Below are positions 35,977-48,888 of a DNA stretch of 64,000 nucleotides, piece after piece. Made by a program: the position numbers and the translations under genes. This DNA comes from Circinella umbellata (Eukaryota; Mucoromycota; Mucoromycetes; Mucorales; Lichtheimiaceae), in contig JAIWNF010000009.1 of the NCBI GenBank assembly GCA_025093555.1, forward strand, positions 647,501-711,500. The letters run 5' to 3'. Within the stretch, counting starts at the first letter, position 1, and each line of letters opens with the position of its first letter. A model generated the notes under the pieces. That model was not told the DNA's origin. It did no database searches and saw nothing but the letters and a program-made list of their open reading frames with translations.

Positions 35977-38435
35977 ATGACAAGTCATTCACGATTCACA
36001 ACGAGGAAAGCTGTACTACTTTTGAATGCAACACGAACTCAACATAGAATGAAGCATTCTACTGCTTTTATTACTACCCCAATCTATTATGTTAATGCTG
36101 GTTGGTTTTTTGATTTACTTTAGCTTTCCCATATCATATGTATGTCGAACTATTAACAATCTTTTTTGTATCTACAGTTCCACATATCGGTCATTTATAT
36201 TCCAGTGTAATAGCAGATACATTAAAAAGGTACTATGCACTAAAAGGTTTTGATGCATATTTGTGCACCGGGACAGACGAACATGGCTTAAAGGTATGTT
36301 TAAAGGGATTATACCAAGGGAATAAACAAAGGGAGAGTATTAAAAAAAGATAAAGGAAAGGAGTTTTGGTAACACCTCTTTCCTCTCTCCCTTTAACATT
36401 GAACTGACAATAAAATTAAAAATAATAATAGATTCAACAAGCAGCAGCCAAAAACAATTCATCGCCACTGGAGTTCTGTGATCGTGTTTCAAAGAGTTTC
36501 AGAGAATTAAGTGATGCTGCCAATATAAGTTATACATCATTTATACGAACTACTGAACCAAGGCATGCTAAAGCTGTAGCTGCACTTTGGGTAACATTGT
36601 TTTTCATCTTGTTCTGCATGAATTGATGTAGTCAGTACAAGTAAATAATAACAATAATGTATTACATATAGGCCGAATTAGAAAAGAAAGGGTATATTTA
36701 TAAAGGGAAGCACGAAGGTTGGTATGCAGTATCCGATGAAGCATTTTATGCATCTAACCAGGTTCAAGAGACAATTGATGAAAAAACGGGTGAAAAAATC
36801 ATGGTATGCATTATTAACTCTTATTTTTATTCCATTGATTAATTGACTGGTCACATAAATAATTAACTCAAGATAATATTGAAACATAGATAGCAATTGA
36901 ATCTGGCCAACGAGTAGAATGGACAGAGGAAGAAAATTACAAGTTTAAACTGTCAGCGTTTGAGGAACCTTTATTAAAATGGATTAATGATAATCCTACA
37001 GGTATTAAATAGAATTATGATTTTTATCATGCATTATCAAGATGAACAAGTAAAAGTAATAATTTGATAATATCATTCACTTATAGCCATTGTCCCTAAC
37101 AACCGAAAAAATGAAGTGACTCAATGGATCAAAGCAGGTCTTGCCGATCTCTCGATTTCTCGGCTCCGATCTAGACTCGATTGGGGTATTCCGGTACCAA
37201 ACGATCCAAGTCACACGATCTATGTTTGGCTGGATGCTCTTACAAATTATATAACAGTGAATGGTTACCCATGGGTTACTAACGGTACACAAAACAACAA
37301 CAAGATAGTAAATTCATGGCCTGCCGATGTGCACGTGGTGGGAAAAGATATCGTACGATTTCACGCTATTTATTGGCCGGCATTCTTGATGGCTGCACAA
37401 TTACCACTACCCAAGCAAATTTTGGCACATGCCCATTGGACGATGGGTAAACAGAAAATGTCAAAAAGTCGGGGTAATGTTGCGGATCCATTTGAAGTCA
37501 TGGATACATATGGCGTAGATCCTGTACGTTACTATTTGGTGAGGGATGGTGGATTTGCAGATGATGGAGGTAAACTAATAGCAAGCTATCAATAGATATA
37601 ACATATGCATGCACCAACAGATTTAGAAATAATAATATTGTTTTATTTATGTTCAAAAACAACAACTCTTTATTAATTGATTATTGACTATTGTAGATTA
37701 TACTGAAGATAATATTATCAAACGTTACAAGGATTTGGCAGGTCAATTGGGTAACCTTTTGAATCGAAGTACTGCTCCAGCATTGAATCCAGAAGGAACA
37801 ATTCCTGTCACACCAAAAAAACTTGATGCACGCGATGAAGCTTTACATACAAAACTTACATCATTACCAGGTAAAAAAAAAACACAACAAAATAAAAGAA
37901 AACAAACTACATGCTTAATTCTATATTTGTTAATATTAATCTTCTTTTAATTTCTATGTGTTCTAGACATTTATGAACAATCTTTTGAAGCACGTGAATT
38001 TGGTAAAGGTTTATCTGCGGTATTTGATATGTTGGCTGAGGTATATTTATTTAGATCAGTCTTTGTTTTTGTTTTTTCTTTCTTTCTTCCTAGTATGTGC
38101 ATGTTGTATGTGACATTATTTCTCATTAAACTCTATTAAATTTATTTTTTTAGGCCAACAAGCACTTCCAAGATAATAAACCATGGGATTTAGTAAAAGA
38201 TCCATCACAAAAAGAACGTCTTGATCAAGTACTCTATTATGCGATTGAATCTTGTCGAGTAGCTGGTATTCTTTTACAGCCTGTATTACCATCCAAGATG
38301 GATACATTATTAACACGCCTTGGTGTTCCTATCGATAAACGATTGTTGACCGACGCTTATCCTCAACAACAGGAAATAGAAATTCCACTAGGTGAAAATA
38401 AAGAACCTGTTTTGTTTCCTCGATTGAAAAAATAA
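35977..38435 (+). CDS. MSM1: Methionyl-tRNA synthetase, mitochondrial
   Basis: Nine exons (35977-36100, 36178-36293, 36432-36590, 36672-36803, 36890-37001, 37087-37569, 37697-37870, 37967-38040, 38154-38435), 551 residues. The N-terminus is rich in Arg, Thr and Ser without acids, as in a mitochondrial targeting sequence. Class I signatures are present: [15 protein letters not shown] (HIGH motif) and [12 protein letters not shown] (KMSKS motif), with [20 protein letters not shown] and [20 protein letters not shown] between. No zinc-knuckle cysteines are seen. The C-terminal anticodon-binding helical domain ([33 protein letters not shown]) is complete. The size fits bacterial-type mitochondrial MetRS. 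The first intron has a weak GTTGGT donor. Confidence 0.93.
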
Positions 38436-39589
38436 TAGACGAACAACCCTTATAAAATAGAACGTACGTTTTCATTCGACACGAAAGAAAAATCGGCAAC
38501 TTCAAAATTATCTGATCGTTTCTTTTTCACCATGAATCATTATTAGTTGTCAATGTATTTAATAAACTTTGGATGTAAATAGAACATATAGATATTTAAT
38601 TCCTTTAAGATGTAAATATTATAAAATGTGATAAATAGAAACATGTTGAATATAGAAGAATAGAAAACCAGAAATACGTAAAATCATTATCATCTGTTCT
38701 TTCTTATCGATAAACTATTTTTAATATTCACCTATTTAATTTCACACTAGTACTTTTTGACATAGCATTCTTTTGCTAAACCCAAATTTACGCGTCATGA
38801 ATCTGCTGGTAATGGTACATACGTCTAATAAATAATTCATTTCGCTCTAGGGGCTGTCTGCATTTTTTATACTAATTGTCAGAAACATGTATCAAATGTG
38901 ATTGTTATGGATCAATTATATGAGAAACAGTATTTTTTTTAGCATCTCCTTCCAGTACGTATTATTATTCATCTGAGCACTACGTAGTGGATATGTTACG
39001 TATCTTTCAAAATATATCTTGTAAGATTGGAAATACCTGACTAATTATATATACGTATGACATTGACAGCAAGAAAAAATTCCTTAAGGCTGGCATGATG
39101 ACGGTTCATTCGGATTAGTATGGTTTTGGCGAGCATAAGAAAGATGTCTGTAAGAATGATAAACTCTCAATGGGTTATGCTATCATTACTAATGCCGAAT
39201 CCTATGTATTAACAAAGAAGAGGCGCGAGTTTCTCTACTATATCATCGTTCCTCTATAGCACTTTTTAGCTGCACATCTAAAAAAAAGCAATATATTATT
39301 CTCAGTTTACGTAGAACAGTAAAATAAAAAAAAAAAAGAAATACTCTCAGTCAGTCGTCAGATTTTTCTTTGTAAGTAAAAATTATTGTTAAGTGATTTG
39401 GTTGTTTGCATAAGATTTGTTGTTTTGAGAAAGAGATCTACTATGGTTAAATTAGAATAGTCACCAGCTTTTGATAAAATGAAATATAAAATTTATTTTG
39501 TTTTTAAAAATTTAATAATTAAGCTAAATCAAACAGGTGAAATTTGTTTTGGAAGTTTGGTGGAATATACATAACAATAATAAATATCA
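38436..39589. other. Spacer between MSM1 and its decayed copy
   Basis: AT-rich; I could not find clear remnants of other MSM1 exons or other genes in it. Confidence 0.4.
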
Positions 39590-40255
39590 ACAATAACAGA
39601 ATACAAGGATTAAACAGGGTACGTACCCTAAATCAACGACCTTTTAAGATTAGACGCATCGATTCGGCATTAACTTAGTAGTAGCGATCCCTACCACACC
39701 AAAAAATATCGATGCACGCTATGGGACTCTACATACAAAAGAATTACAGCTACTTTTAATGTTTATCCTCTCCATAATTTGATATGTTTATATGTATTGT
39801 TGTTTTCTCTCTTATATTTGTGCTTTGTTCTAGATTTATAATCAGTTTCTTAGCCCACTTAGCCTTGATATACTGGACATATTACATACTTACTACGTAT
39901 ATTTCATAGAGCAAGTTTCATCTCGGCCCGATTTGTTCCTCTTTTTCTTTACCCCAACATATGCATTTCATACATAGTCGTTTTAGCTAAACGCAATAAA
40001 ATCATGTTTGATCAACAGACATTTCCACGATAGATAACCATGAAAACTAAAAGCTCTGAATATCAAAAAAAAAAACCTATTACTCCATTGAATCATGTCG
40101 AGCCGGTAGAATTCTTTCGCAGTTTGTATTACCATCGATCTAAGATGGATACATTACAGTTGGGTATTACTACTGATAAGCAATTACCGATCAATATATT
40201 TTGTCAACGAGTAGAATCTCCGTGTGATATTGAAATAAAAGGCTGTTCTGTTTAA
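39590..40255 (+). pseudogene. Decayed partial duplicate of the MSM1 3' half
   Basis: Several blocks match MSM1 exons 7-9 in the same order and orientation. ACAAGGATT near 39605 matches exon 7. CACACCAAAAAATATCGATG near 39695 matches CACACCAAAAAAACTTGATG in exon 7. TTCTAGATTTATAATCAGTT near 39831 matches TTCTAGACATTTATGAACAA, the intron-7/exon-8 border. GTATTACCATCGATCTAAGA near 40127 matches the exon-9 block before ATGGATACATTA. Frames are broken by indels and stops. Because intron positions and intron-like sequence are kept, this is a DNA-level duplication rather than a retrocopy. Confidence 0.8.
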
Positions 40256-40564
40256 TCCATTAAAATAAAATTTAAGGATCTCATCAAATTGTGTTTACTT
40301 GTTCTTTTTATACTAAACTGTTTTTGAGAACCCAAAAATTGAGCTTCTTCCTACTATGTAAATGGTTTGTCGTCAGTGTAAGTAATATCATCAGGCTTGA
40401 ATATTTACAGAAAAGTTGTATATGTAGTAAAATTTTTATTGGATGCAATTGCTTTTTTTTGTCACAAAAACTATATATATGAACAGACATGTTGATAAGA
40501 AAAATAAAAATAAAAAGAAATATCCTTTTCATTCATTTTTACGTACCAATAAACTATTTTTAGT

Positions 40565-41851
40565 ATGCATTTACTCACAGTGGCTGCCACTACTCTTTTG
40601 ACACTTTCATTTGTCTCTGCTACTCCAAATTTCTTTACAGGTCGTGGAACTGATAGTAATGATGATACTGATAAAGAATCTATTCCAGTCGATAAATGCC
40701 CTTCTTTACCACTATGGGGTCCTTCTTATGCCCCAGTTCCAGGTTCCTGTACCAAATATTATCGCTGCGCTATTATTACTGGACAGCCTATCATTTTTGA
40801 GTGCCCTGTTCCCCTACAATTCAATCCGATTACTGGTTACTGCGATATCTTCCAAAATGTACGCTGCAAGAATGGTAAATACCCTACCGATTACGAATAC
40901 GGTGACAAGAGTAAGAAACCTGTAGATGATAATAGCGGCTATAGTGGTGATAAGGATAAGCGACAAGACGAAGAAGAAAATGGTGACACTGACGTCGACT
41001 CAAATGACCAACAAATTCCTGATGGTACAACCAATGGTGATGGTGATAATCAAACTGTTATAGACAACACCCAAGATTCTAGCACTCAATTGAATGATAA
41101 CGTGAAGAATATAAAGACTGCTCTGCAAAATCAAAGCTATGCTATTACGGAACCTACTGACACTTCAAGTGACACTAGCAACACTCAAGAAGATTTATTT
41201 TCCGACGACTTTGATGCTATCTCCGAGATTCACAACGAGGATGACGGCGAAGAATACCCTAGTAATAATATGGGTCGCTATAATTTATATAAGCGTGACG
41301 ACATCAAAGACAGAGGTAACGAGGAGGAGGAGGAGGAGGAGGAGGATACTCTTGAAGATGACGGATATACTGGTGGTGATGACGCTTCTGATAAAATTAG
41401 CAATGACAAGGAAGAGCTTAGCAGTGTCGATGAGGAAAATTATGTTGAAGATGATAATGACAAGGAAGAAGGGTCTGATTATGAAACTGGAAATGATTAT
41501 GACGAGGAGGAGGAGGATACTCTTGAAGATGATGGATATACTGGTGGTGATGGCGCTTCTGATAAAATTAGCGATGACAAGGATGAACTTAGCAGTGTCG
41601 ATGAGGAAAATTATGTTGAAGATGATAATGACAAGGAAGAAGGGTCTGATTATGAAACTGGAAATGATTATGACGAGGAGGAGATCATCGACGGTGAGAT
41701 CAATAGTAACCATGATGAGCATCAGAGCAATAATAATTACAAAGAAGAGTCGTCTACTTATGAAACTGAAAATGATTATGACGAACAGGAGAATATCGGC
41801 GATGATGAAGAGTACTCTTCGATTGATAATTATAATACTACCAAAAATTAA
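40565..41851 (+). CDS. Secreted CBM14 (peritrophin-A) protein with acidic repeats
   Basis: Intronless, 428 residues. A signal peptide (residues 1-19, ending FVSA) precedes a six-cysteine chitin-binding peritrophin-A domain with Cys45, 62, 68, 80, 93, 101, that is spacing x16-x5-x11-x12-x7, and the aromatic core SCTKYYRC. The rest is a very acidic, Asp/Glu/Ser/Asn-rich tail with two near-identical 57-residue repeats (encoded at 41342-41512 and 41513-41683) and a degenerate partial third. The likely location is the cell wall or outside, binding chitin. I found no GPI signal. The neighbouring gene at 43740 is a paralog. Confidence 0.85.
   Translation: MHLLTVAATTLLTLSFVSATPNFFTGRGTDSNDDTDKESIPVDKCPSLPLWGPSYAPVPGSCTKYYRCAIITGQPIIFECPVPLQFNPITGYCDIFQNVRCKNGKYPTDYEYGDKSKKPVDDNSGYSGDKDKRQDEEENGDTDVDSNDQQIPDGTTNGDGDNQTVIDNTQDSSTQLNDNVKNIKTALQNQSYAITEPTDTSSDTSNTQEDLFSDDFDAISEIHNEDDGEEYPSNNMGRYNLYKRDDIKDRGNEEEEEEEEDTLEDDGYTGGDDASDKISNDKEELSSVDEENYVEDDNDKEEGSDYETGNDYDEEEEDTLEDDGYTGGDGASDKISDDKDELSSVDEENYVEDDNDKEEGSDYETGNDYDEEEIIDGEINSNHDEHQSNNNYKEESSTYETENDYDEQENIGDDEEYSSIDNYNTTKN
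41342..41683 (+). repeat. Two tandem 171-bp coding repeats
   Basis: Each unit begins GAGGATACTCTTGAAGATGA and ends GACGAGGAGGAG; the two differ at only a few positions. The period of 57 codons keeps the frame. The near-identity indicates recent duplication or homogenisation. A third, shorter, diverged copy of the unit's end (YETENDYDEQE) follows at about 41757-41789. Confidence 0.95.
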
Positions 41852-43739
41852 GCTTATCAATGAAAGAGTAAATTTCACAACGGGAACTCTATTATATTTA
41901 TGAATAGTATCGTAACCCATTTAAAAAATCAATTTAGCTATATATTTATATCATCAAATAAAAAAGCATTATATTCAATTTATCAATATATACAACAATA
42001 ATGTTATTCAAATATACTTTAATATACATCATTTATAAATTATTTACAAGTAGTGTGCATTTATATCATAGTCAAGTGGGTAAACGTATGTTTTTTTGGA
42101 GCAAAGTATTGTAGTATCATATCTCCAAATAAAAAAAATATGTAAATCTCGACGAAAATTTATATAGAATAAACTTATCAAATTTCTAGGTATGTCATCA
42201 GTCTGATATGCTTTGAGGGATACATGCATAAATAAATATCAGTAATATAATTCAATTATTTGATATACGTTTTTTATTATGTCTCCTATAATCCAGCGTC
42301 TGTTAAGACATATTGATTGAGACGGCTCAGAAAAGTAAAAAAGTTATTTGATATACTAGATAACTACTGTATAATGGATACAAATATGAGTATTAATTAT
42401 TTAAATGCATATCAACCCGCGCTGCTAATACAGACAAGACAATTATATAAATAATGTGATAGTAGCGTAGAATAAAAGAAAGTATCATATCATAGTTAGT
42501 GTATAAAATTGGGATAATAGTAATAGCAATAAAAAATACTATATATAATATACTTGAGCAAACAATGATTAATTTTTTTCAATCAAAAGGAGACCAAGAA
42601 TAAATGTTCTTGAAACTAGGCAGTTCATAGTCATATATATTTATCATCATCAGAGTACAAAATTTCAACGGTGTATCATGATACCTTGATTTGGGTACGC
42701 TAGGTATAATATCTTAAGTATCCTTTTCTAGTCATACCTCTATATAACCTATGTACGTACGTAGTATGAATAACGTCTAATAAATATAAGCAACTTTTTA
42801 AATTTTTTTCTAACTGTTCACCGTCGTATATAGTTCGTACGTATTTTTTTCTATGAGTATTACGTATTTTATTACAGCTGCAAAATAAAGTAGGGTTGAA
42901 AAGTATTGAGTAGAGCTTGTGCGCATTTGGAGAAGTATAGCTTTATATACAAAAGAAAGTGAAACCAAGTTTACAAATAGTCACATATACATATTGACTA
43001 CTATCATCCCTATACACTACTATACTTCCATTCAATTTTTACAAGATGTTCTATCCTGAATATGTTGCTTCCAAAATAACAACTTTTGTATTATTATTAC
43101 ATTATTTTATGTGATATGTAGACAATAAGAAGATTATTTCTTCAGTGATTAAGTATTAAGCAAAAATATAATAGTACGTAAAAAGAGACTCATTTTTATA
43201 ATTAGCAAATGAAAAAGAGCAAGTGGCACAATATATCTATTCCTTTGAGAACTTGTTACTACGTACATAATAGCGATATTCCATAGTATTTTATTTACTT
43301 GCGTTACAGCTTTTTCTTTTAAAAAGAGTTGTCAAACGTATATTCCTTTATGTATATGTTAATCATCGAAGAATTGCCGATTGACTACTTTTGCTCTTTA
43401 ATTATTTTTTGTCTAAAATACATGTGTTTTTTTACTAAAAATAGTAATAATGAAGTGGGTATTTTTCTTTGTTGTCAGTAAAGGTTCACCTTTGATACTC
43501 ATTATTTGTTTCTTGTCGTCAATGAATGCTTTGCCATCAGAAAATACTAAAGCAAAGTTGGTAATAATAGCATCAATTGCAAAGTTATGAAAGATATAAA
43601 AAGAGGTGATGGTAGTCGCGTTAAAGTAATTTTTATACACACAAAAAAAAGCGATTTTATTTCTTCTTATACTAATCAATAACAAACAAACAAATTAACA
43701 AGCAAATTAACAAGCAAGCCAACAAATAAATTAACAAAA
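41852..43739. other. Gene-free stretch between the two CBM14 paralogs
   Basis: AT-rich, with several ACGTACGTA-like words (for example 42753-42762). A 90-codon minus-strand frame at 43413-43685 has no recognisable domain. The last ~60 bp before the second CBM14 gene are AACAAACAAATTAACAAGCA-type short repeats, probably a 5' leader. Confidence 0.5.
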
Positions 43740-44306
43740 ATGCATTTGTACTCATATTCCGTGGTTTTTACGACACTTTTGGTCTTGTCGATGGTTTCAG
43801 CTGCTCCTGGTGGTGGCGAAAAAGAAACTAATTCAGTTGATACCTGCGCTAACCTCACACTAGTGAACTCTCGATATGCTCCAGTTCAAGATTCTTGCAC
43901 CAAGTATTACTATTGTTCTTCCAAATCCAAGAAGCCAGTAATTCTCGAATGTAAATCGGGGAAACAATTTAACAAGCTCACTGGCAAGTGCGACACCTAT
44001 GATAACGTGGGTTGCAAGGACGGAAAGTCCCTTGACAATAACGACAAGGATAAACATAATAAACGTAGTGAATATTTAGATGATCTTTACACAGACCACC
44101 CTCGTTCTTCTAAGGATCCTAATGATGTTTCTGATGAAAAATCTGATTATTCCGACCTTAAGCGTCGTCGTGAAGATCCCGCTAAGCGTAATGAAGACTT
44201 AAAGAAGCACCACGAAAATTCAAAGAAACGACAAGAATACCTCGACTCTGACCCTGACCCTAATGCACACCAAATCTGGTCTCCCATAGGCTCTGAGACT
44301 CAATAG
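43740..44306 (+). CDS. Secreted CBM14 (peritrophin-A) protein, short paralog
   Basis: Intronless, 188 residues. A signal peptide (residues 1-21, ending SMVSA) is followed by a six-cysteine domain (Cys36, 53, 59, 71, 84, 92) with exactly the same spacing, x16-x5-x11-x12-x7, as the upstream gene and the same YAPV...SCTKYY core. The tail is short, highly charged, with Lys/Arg-Arg sites (KRRREDPAKR) that could be Kex2-type processing sites. Likely a chitin-binding wall protein. The two genes are tandem, same strand, 1.9 kb apart. Confidence 0.85.
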   Translation: MHLYSYSVVFTTLLVLSMVSAAPGGGEKETNSVDTCANLTLVNSRYAPVQDSCTKYYYCSSKSKKPVILECKSGKQFNKLTGKCDTYDNVGCKDGKSLDNNDKDKHNKRSEYLDDLYTDHPRSSKDPNDVSDEKSDYSDLKRRREDPAKRNEDLKKHHENSKKRQEYLDSDPDPNAHQIWSPIGSETQ

Positions 44307-44537
44307 ATCTTATATGTACATAATGAAGTTCATTGATCAAAAGCATTGCTATGTATAGTGTTATATAAAACATATAGTTGAAATCAATTTTAGTTAGTTA
44401 ATATTCAATTTCCAAATAAAGACATGTCGTTCAAAGTAAAAAAAAAAATTATTTGTTCGTAAAACGCGACACGAAAGCGCGACTTTTTGTTTCTTTTTCC
44501 TTTTTTGTTTGACCACGTAAATAAAAATCTATTGAAA

Positions 44538-47500
44538 ATGAACGACCCTGAACGACCTGATAACTATATGTTGGGATATGAAGACGATGACGAAGACATG
44601 ATGCTTGCAATGATTGAAGAAGACCAAGAAAATATTCTTGGCGTAGAAGAATATCTTGCAACTAAAAATAATAATCAGGAACAAAGTAATTAATTGATTT
44701 ATCAGAAACGCAGACATACACACATTATAATTCTCTTATACTATCAAATTCTTATAACATTTTTTTTTCTTTTTTAAAAAAACATAACCATTATAGCACC
44801 CAATCGCAATAACGCCATGGAAATCGATAGTATTGAAAAAACAAACAATATAACTGCCAGTAGTAGTAAAATGACAACAAAGGCAACCGGCGTGACATCA
44901 GACAACTTTGAATTTGATGAAGAGTTTGGCGAACTCGATAACGATTCACCCTTATTTCAAATATTCAACCAAAATGTACAAAAAGATCTTGATCCAAATA
45001 GTCGACATCAGTTTTCATTAGAAGCAGGTGGACTTGTTACTATACCGAAGCATACTACAGAACGACGCTCAACGACAACAAAATCTTTAATAGATTATAC
45101 CAAGCCGCCAAAGACGGGTCGTTATGTAACAAGTACATGTCCATATACTGAAAAGACATTGTATTTTCCCAAAATTGATCTTAAGCAACAAAAAACAAAA
45201 GAAAAGGGCAAAAGCACAATGAAACCTTTAGATAGACGGATGAACCTTTTGGAAAAACCTATATGGCAAATGAAACGTGATATTGATGAACAAAAGTCTC
45301 GTATTCGAAAAAGAGATGAAGATGAAAAGTAAGAAACAAAAATGGGAAGAAATAAACAAATGGATGTTTAACCATATCACTGTTATTATAGAATGGGTTA
45401 TGAAAATCATAACGTTGGAAAAAAAAATAAACGAAGGAAACGAGTGCACAGTAGTAAACATCTTGCTACTGAACAGCTTTGGGTGGAAAAATACAGACCG
45501 AAGGCATTCTTGGATTTATTAGGTGATCAGGTAATGATATCGTACTCAACGTAACCCTTTTTAAAGCTAAAAAACCAGGTTATTCGATACTAACATGCAT
45601 TACGTTGAATGTTTATCTCAGCGCGTGAACCGTGATGTATTAAAATGGGTCAAACAATGGGATTATTGTGTGTTTGGTATTACTCCACCATCCGAAACTC
45701 AACGTGATAAAATTATGAAAAGTTATCGAAGTACATTTGGGGGTAATGCTAATGGCTTCAAAGAGAACAAACCAGAAAAGGTAAAGCATGACATTATTAT
45801 CTATTTTGGTTCAGTATTATTGATCAAGTATTTAAATCATTTTATGTATACAAATATAGCCCAAGGATCGATTACAACGTCCTGATCGAAAGGTAAATAG
45901 CATACATGGATCATATGTTATTATTGGTATCTAATTTTTTTTATTCATTAGATTATGCTTATATCTGGTCCTCCTGGATTTGGTAAAACGACATTGGCAC
46001 ACGTAGTAGCTAATCATGCTGGATATAATATTATTGAAGTAAATGCAAGGTATATTATCATAATATTGGGAAGGTTTTATTTTTGTATGATGGAAAAATA
46101 ACGAATACTAAAAAAAATGGATAGTGATGATCGAACTGCTGAAGTGGTCTCTTCAAAAATTAAGTCTGCTTTAGAAATGCAGGCTATTATCAGAGAACCA
46201 GTTGCAGAGAAGGGTGGAAATCGTACAATGTCAATGGAACAAAAACCAAATTGCCTCATTATTGATGAAATTGATGGTGCAAGTTCAGGAGGTGGTGGAG
46301 ATGTAAATATTGCTTCTTCTTTTGCTGTTGTCTTTGCATGACTACAAATATGATGTGGAACCTTAACCTTATTTTTTTAAAAAATAATAATAATAGAGTT
46401 TTATCAAGCAATTGGTTCAACTTGCTACAGCAGAACTAAAGGATGATAATCGTAATGGGGCACCAACGAAAAAAAAAGGTAAATTTTATCAGATTTCAAG
46501 AAATAAAAATGAAAACCATTCTAAACTAATAATAACAAATTAAACAAAAAAAAACTACAGGCAAAGGAAAAGAAGCTTCTCCTCTTTTACGACCTATTAT
46601 TTGCGTTTGTAATGACTTGTAAGTTTATCGTTGTATGTGGAGGATGGATACTGATTTTTAAAAATGTACGGCTTGAATAAACATATATATCTTTTAGATA
46701 TGCCCCTGTTCTTCGTCCTCTTCGTTCTATTGCGCATTTGATCCAATTCCGAAAAATCCCAATGTTAACTATTGCCAAAAGACTTCAACAAATTTGTGAC
46801 GAAGAAGGATTGGAAACTGATCTTCGAGCATTATGTTTGCTAGCCGAAATGACGGATGGTGATATTAGAAGTTGTCTAAACACTCTTCAGGTTAGTTTAA
46901 TGGTTTTTTTTTGTACTACTAAACACTCATTCAATTCTGAATAATAATAATAATCATGTATTTACAAACTTCGTAGTTTATTCGTGGTAAAAGCAGTGTA
47001 TTTACTCGAGAAATGTTAGAAGATGCTGGATTGGGTCGTAAAGATATGGGCAAATCCCTCTTTTCTGTATGGGATGAGATCTTTAATGCATCTAGTGGAC
47101 GAAAACGAGCGGCTATACACCATCACAATCATGGTAATAATATTTTTTGAGTATATACTATTCTGCTGAAAAGTTCTAATTTTTTTTTATATTTTAGTTC
47201 CTGTGGACGTTAACAATAGATACCTTGGACGACTTACAGATTCAATCACAACTAGTGGAGAAATTGATAGAATTATGCAGGGTAAATAATTAGGAGAAAA
47301 TTAGTAACTCTTTAATATTATACTTAAAAGATTAAAAACTAGGATGTTTTGAGTCGTATCCAAAAATGCGGTACCATGATGTTGGATGCCAAAAAATTGT
47401 TCAAATGAGCGACTGGCTTAATTTTTACGATCTCATTAATCATCGTACCAACAGTGTACATGATTACAGTCTCTATGGTTATCTCCCTTATCCTGCAGTT

Positions 47501-48819
47501 AATTTTCATCGGTTTTTTGCTGGTTCTTCTACCCAAGATCGTATTGAATACCCCAAAATGGATTATGAGGTAAAAAAAAAAGTTCATTTTTTTCTTTATA
47601 AAGTATTGATCACATAAAATTAATTATTTGGTACCATATTTTTATAGCAATTTGTAATCAAAAAATCATACGAAAATCTTATCTCAGTCTTTTTAGCAGG
47701 TGTTCACCCTAAACGTCGAAGAACTTTACATAAAGACATGATTGCAACAGAAATCGCACCTCGTTTATTACATGTCATGTCACCTGATATTCGAACGGTA
47801 TGTTTTATTTATTTTATTTATATAATATCGTTTTGCCAACAGTACTAAATATCCTGCTATTTTACTCTTTAGGTCAATAAACAACTTTTCAAAGCACACG
47901 AAAAAGAAAAGTTAGAAAGACTGGTTAGTGTGATGATCGAATTTGGTTTGACATTCTTACAAGAAAAGAATGAAGATGGACAATTTGTTTATAAACTCGA
48001 TCCGTAAGTTTTATATTAGATAATTAATGTATTGAAAGGTAAAGGAAAGGAACAGGAGATATAATATTAATATTAATATATATATATATATACATTCTTG
48101 TAATACTAGGCCATTGGAAGAAATGTTGAACTTTGATGGAACAGGAGGTCTTAATAACAAAGTGTTACCGAAACAATATGCCGTTCGTCAACTTATTGCT
48201 CAAGAGGTATTCAATTTAAATAATAAAAACTAACTCGATATATATGATGTATTAATATCCATGGGAACGGAATGTATAGATCGAGCTTGAAATTATTCGT
48301 CGACGTGAACAAGCTTCAAGAAGTCGTGAAAGTGGATTACCACGTGCAAGGGCTAAACCAACTATCGAGTAGGTGTTTAAAGTACTAGAATTAAGGTTTG
48401 AGTGTTGAAAGCTTATTTTTTATCTGCATATCACAAAATAGGGAAATTGTTCAAAAGGCGACTGAAGATAAAGCACCAACAAAGGTATGAATAATTAAAC
48501 TACATATTACTGCTTGTATTGTTTGTATCAGTCATTATTAATGCAATTTCTATACTATTTTGATATTAGATGCCAACTGACTTTTTCGGACGAGTTATTC
48601 AGCATGATAATAGCAACACCAATACTAAATCTAGATATAATCGCAGCTCAGGTAAAAAAATAAACTTTTAATATAATGAAGTATACTTATATTGATTTTT
48701 TTTTACTAATATTATTATCATGGGGATTAGATATTGACAAGTCTGCGGTGACATACCATTACCACGAAGGTTTCTCAAATGCGGTGAGAAAACCAATGAA
48801 TGTACATATGTTTTTATAG
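44538..48819 (+). CDS. CTF18: CTF18, large subunit of the alternative RFC clamp loader
   Basis: Twenty exons from 44538 to 48819 give 922 residues in continuous phase. Clear motifs: RFC box [18 protein letters not shown], the linker [17 protein letters not shown], Walker [13 protein letters not shown], Walker [24 protein letters not shown] (sensor region) and [14 protein letters not shown]. The last exon reads [17 protein letters not shown] and ends in F-L, the conserved Ctf18 tail that binds Dcc1-Ctf8. This complex loads PCNA on the leading strand and supports cohesion and checkpoint signalling. I chose ATG 44538 ([12 protein letters not shown]); an in-frame ATG at 44487 would add 17 hydrophobic residues. 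The gene is convergent with WSS1; 69 bp separate the stops. Confidence 0.93.
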
Positions 48820-48888
48820 TTAATTGTAACGAAGAGCTTACGATCATAATGATGATCGAATATAAATATAATACATAAATATACAAAT

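Noticed and set aside
41139..41903. Plus-strand frame of Met/Ile/Arg repeats overlapping the CBM14 tail
   Set aside because: Shifted-frame shadow of the repeated coding sequence.
41285..41920. Long minus-strand frame rich in Ile/Phe/Leu opposite the CBM14 acidic tail
   Set aside because: It is the antisense of the Asp/Glu codons (GAT/GAA read as ATC/TTC); no independent gene signal.
43413..43685. 90-codon minus-strand frame upstream of the second CBM14 gene
   Set aside because: No signal peptide, domain or partner exons; could be a relic but not supportable.
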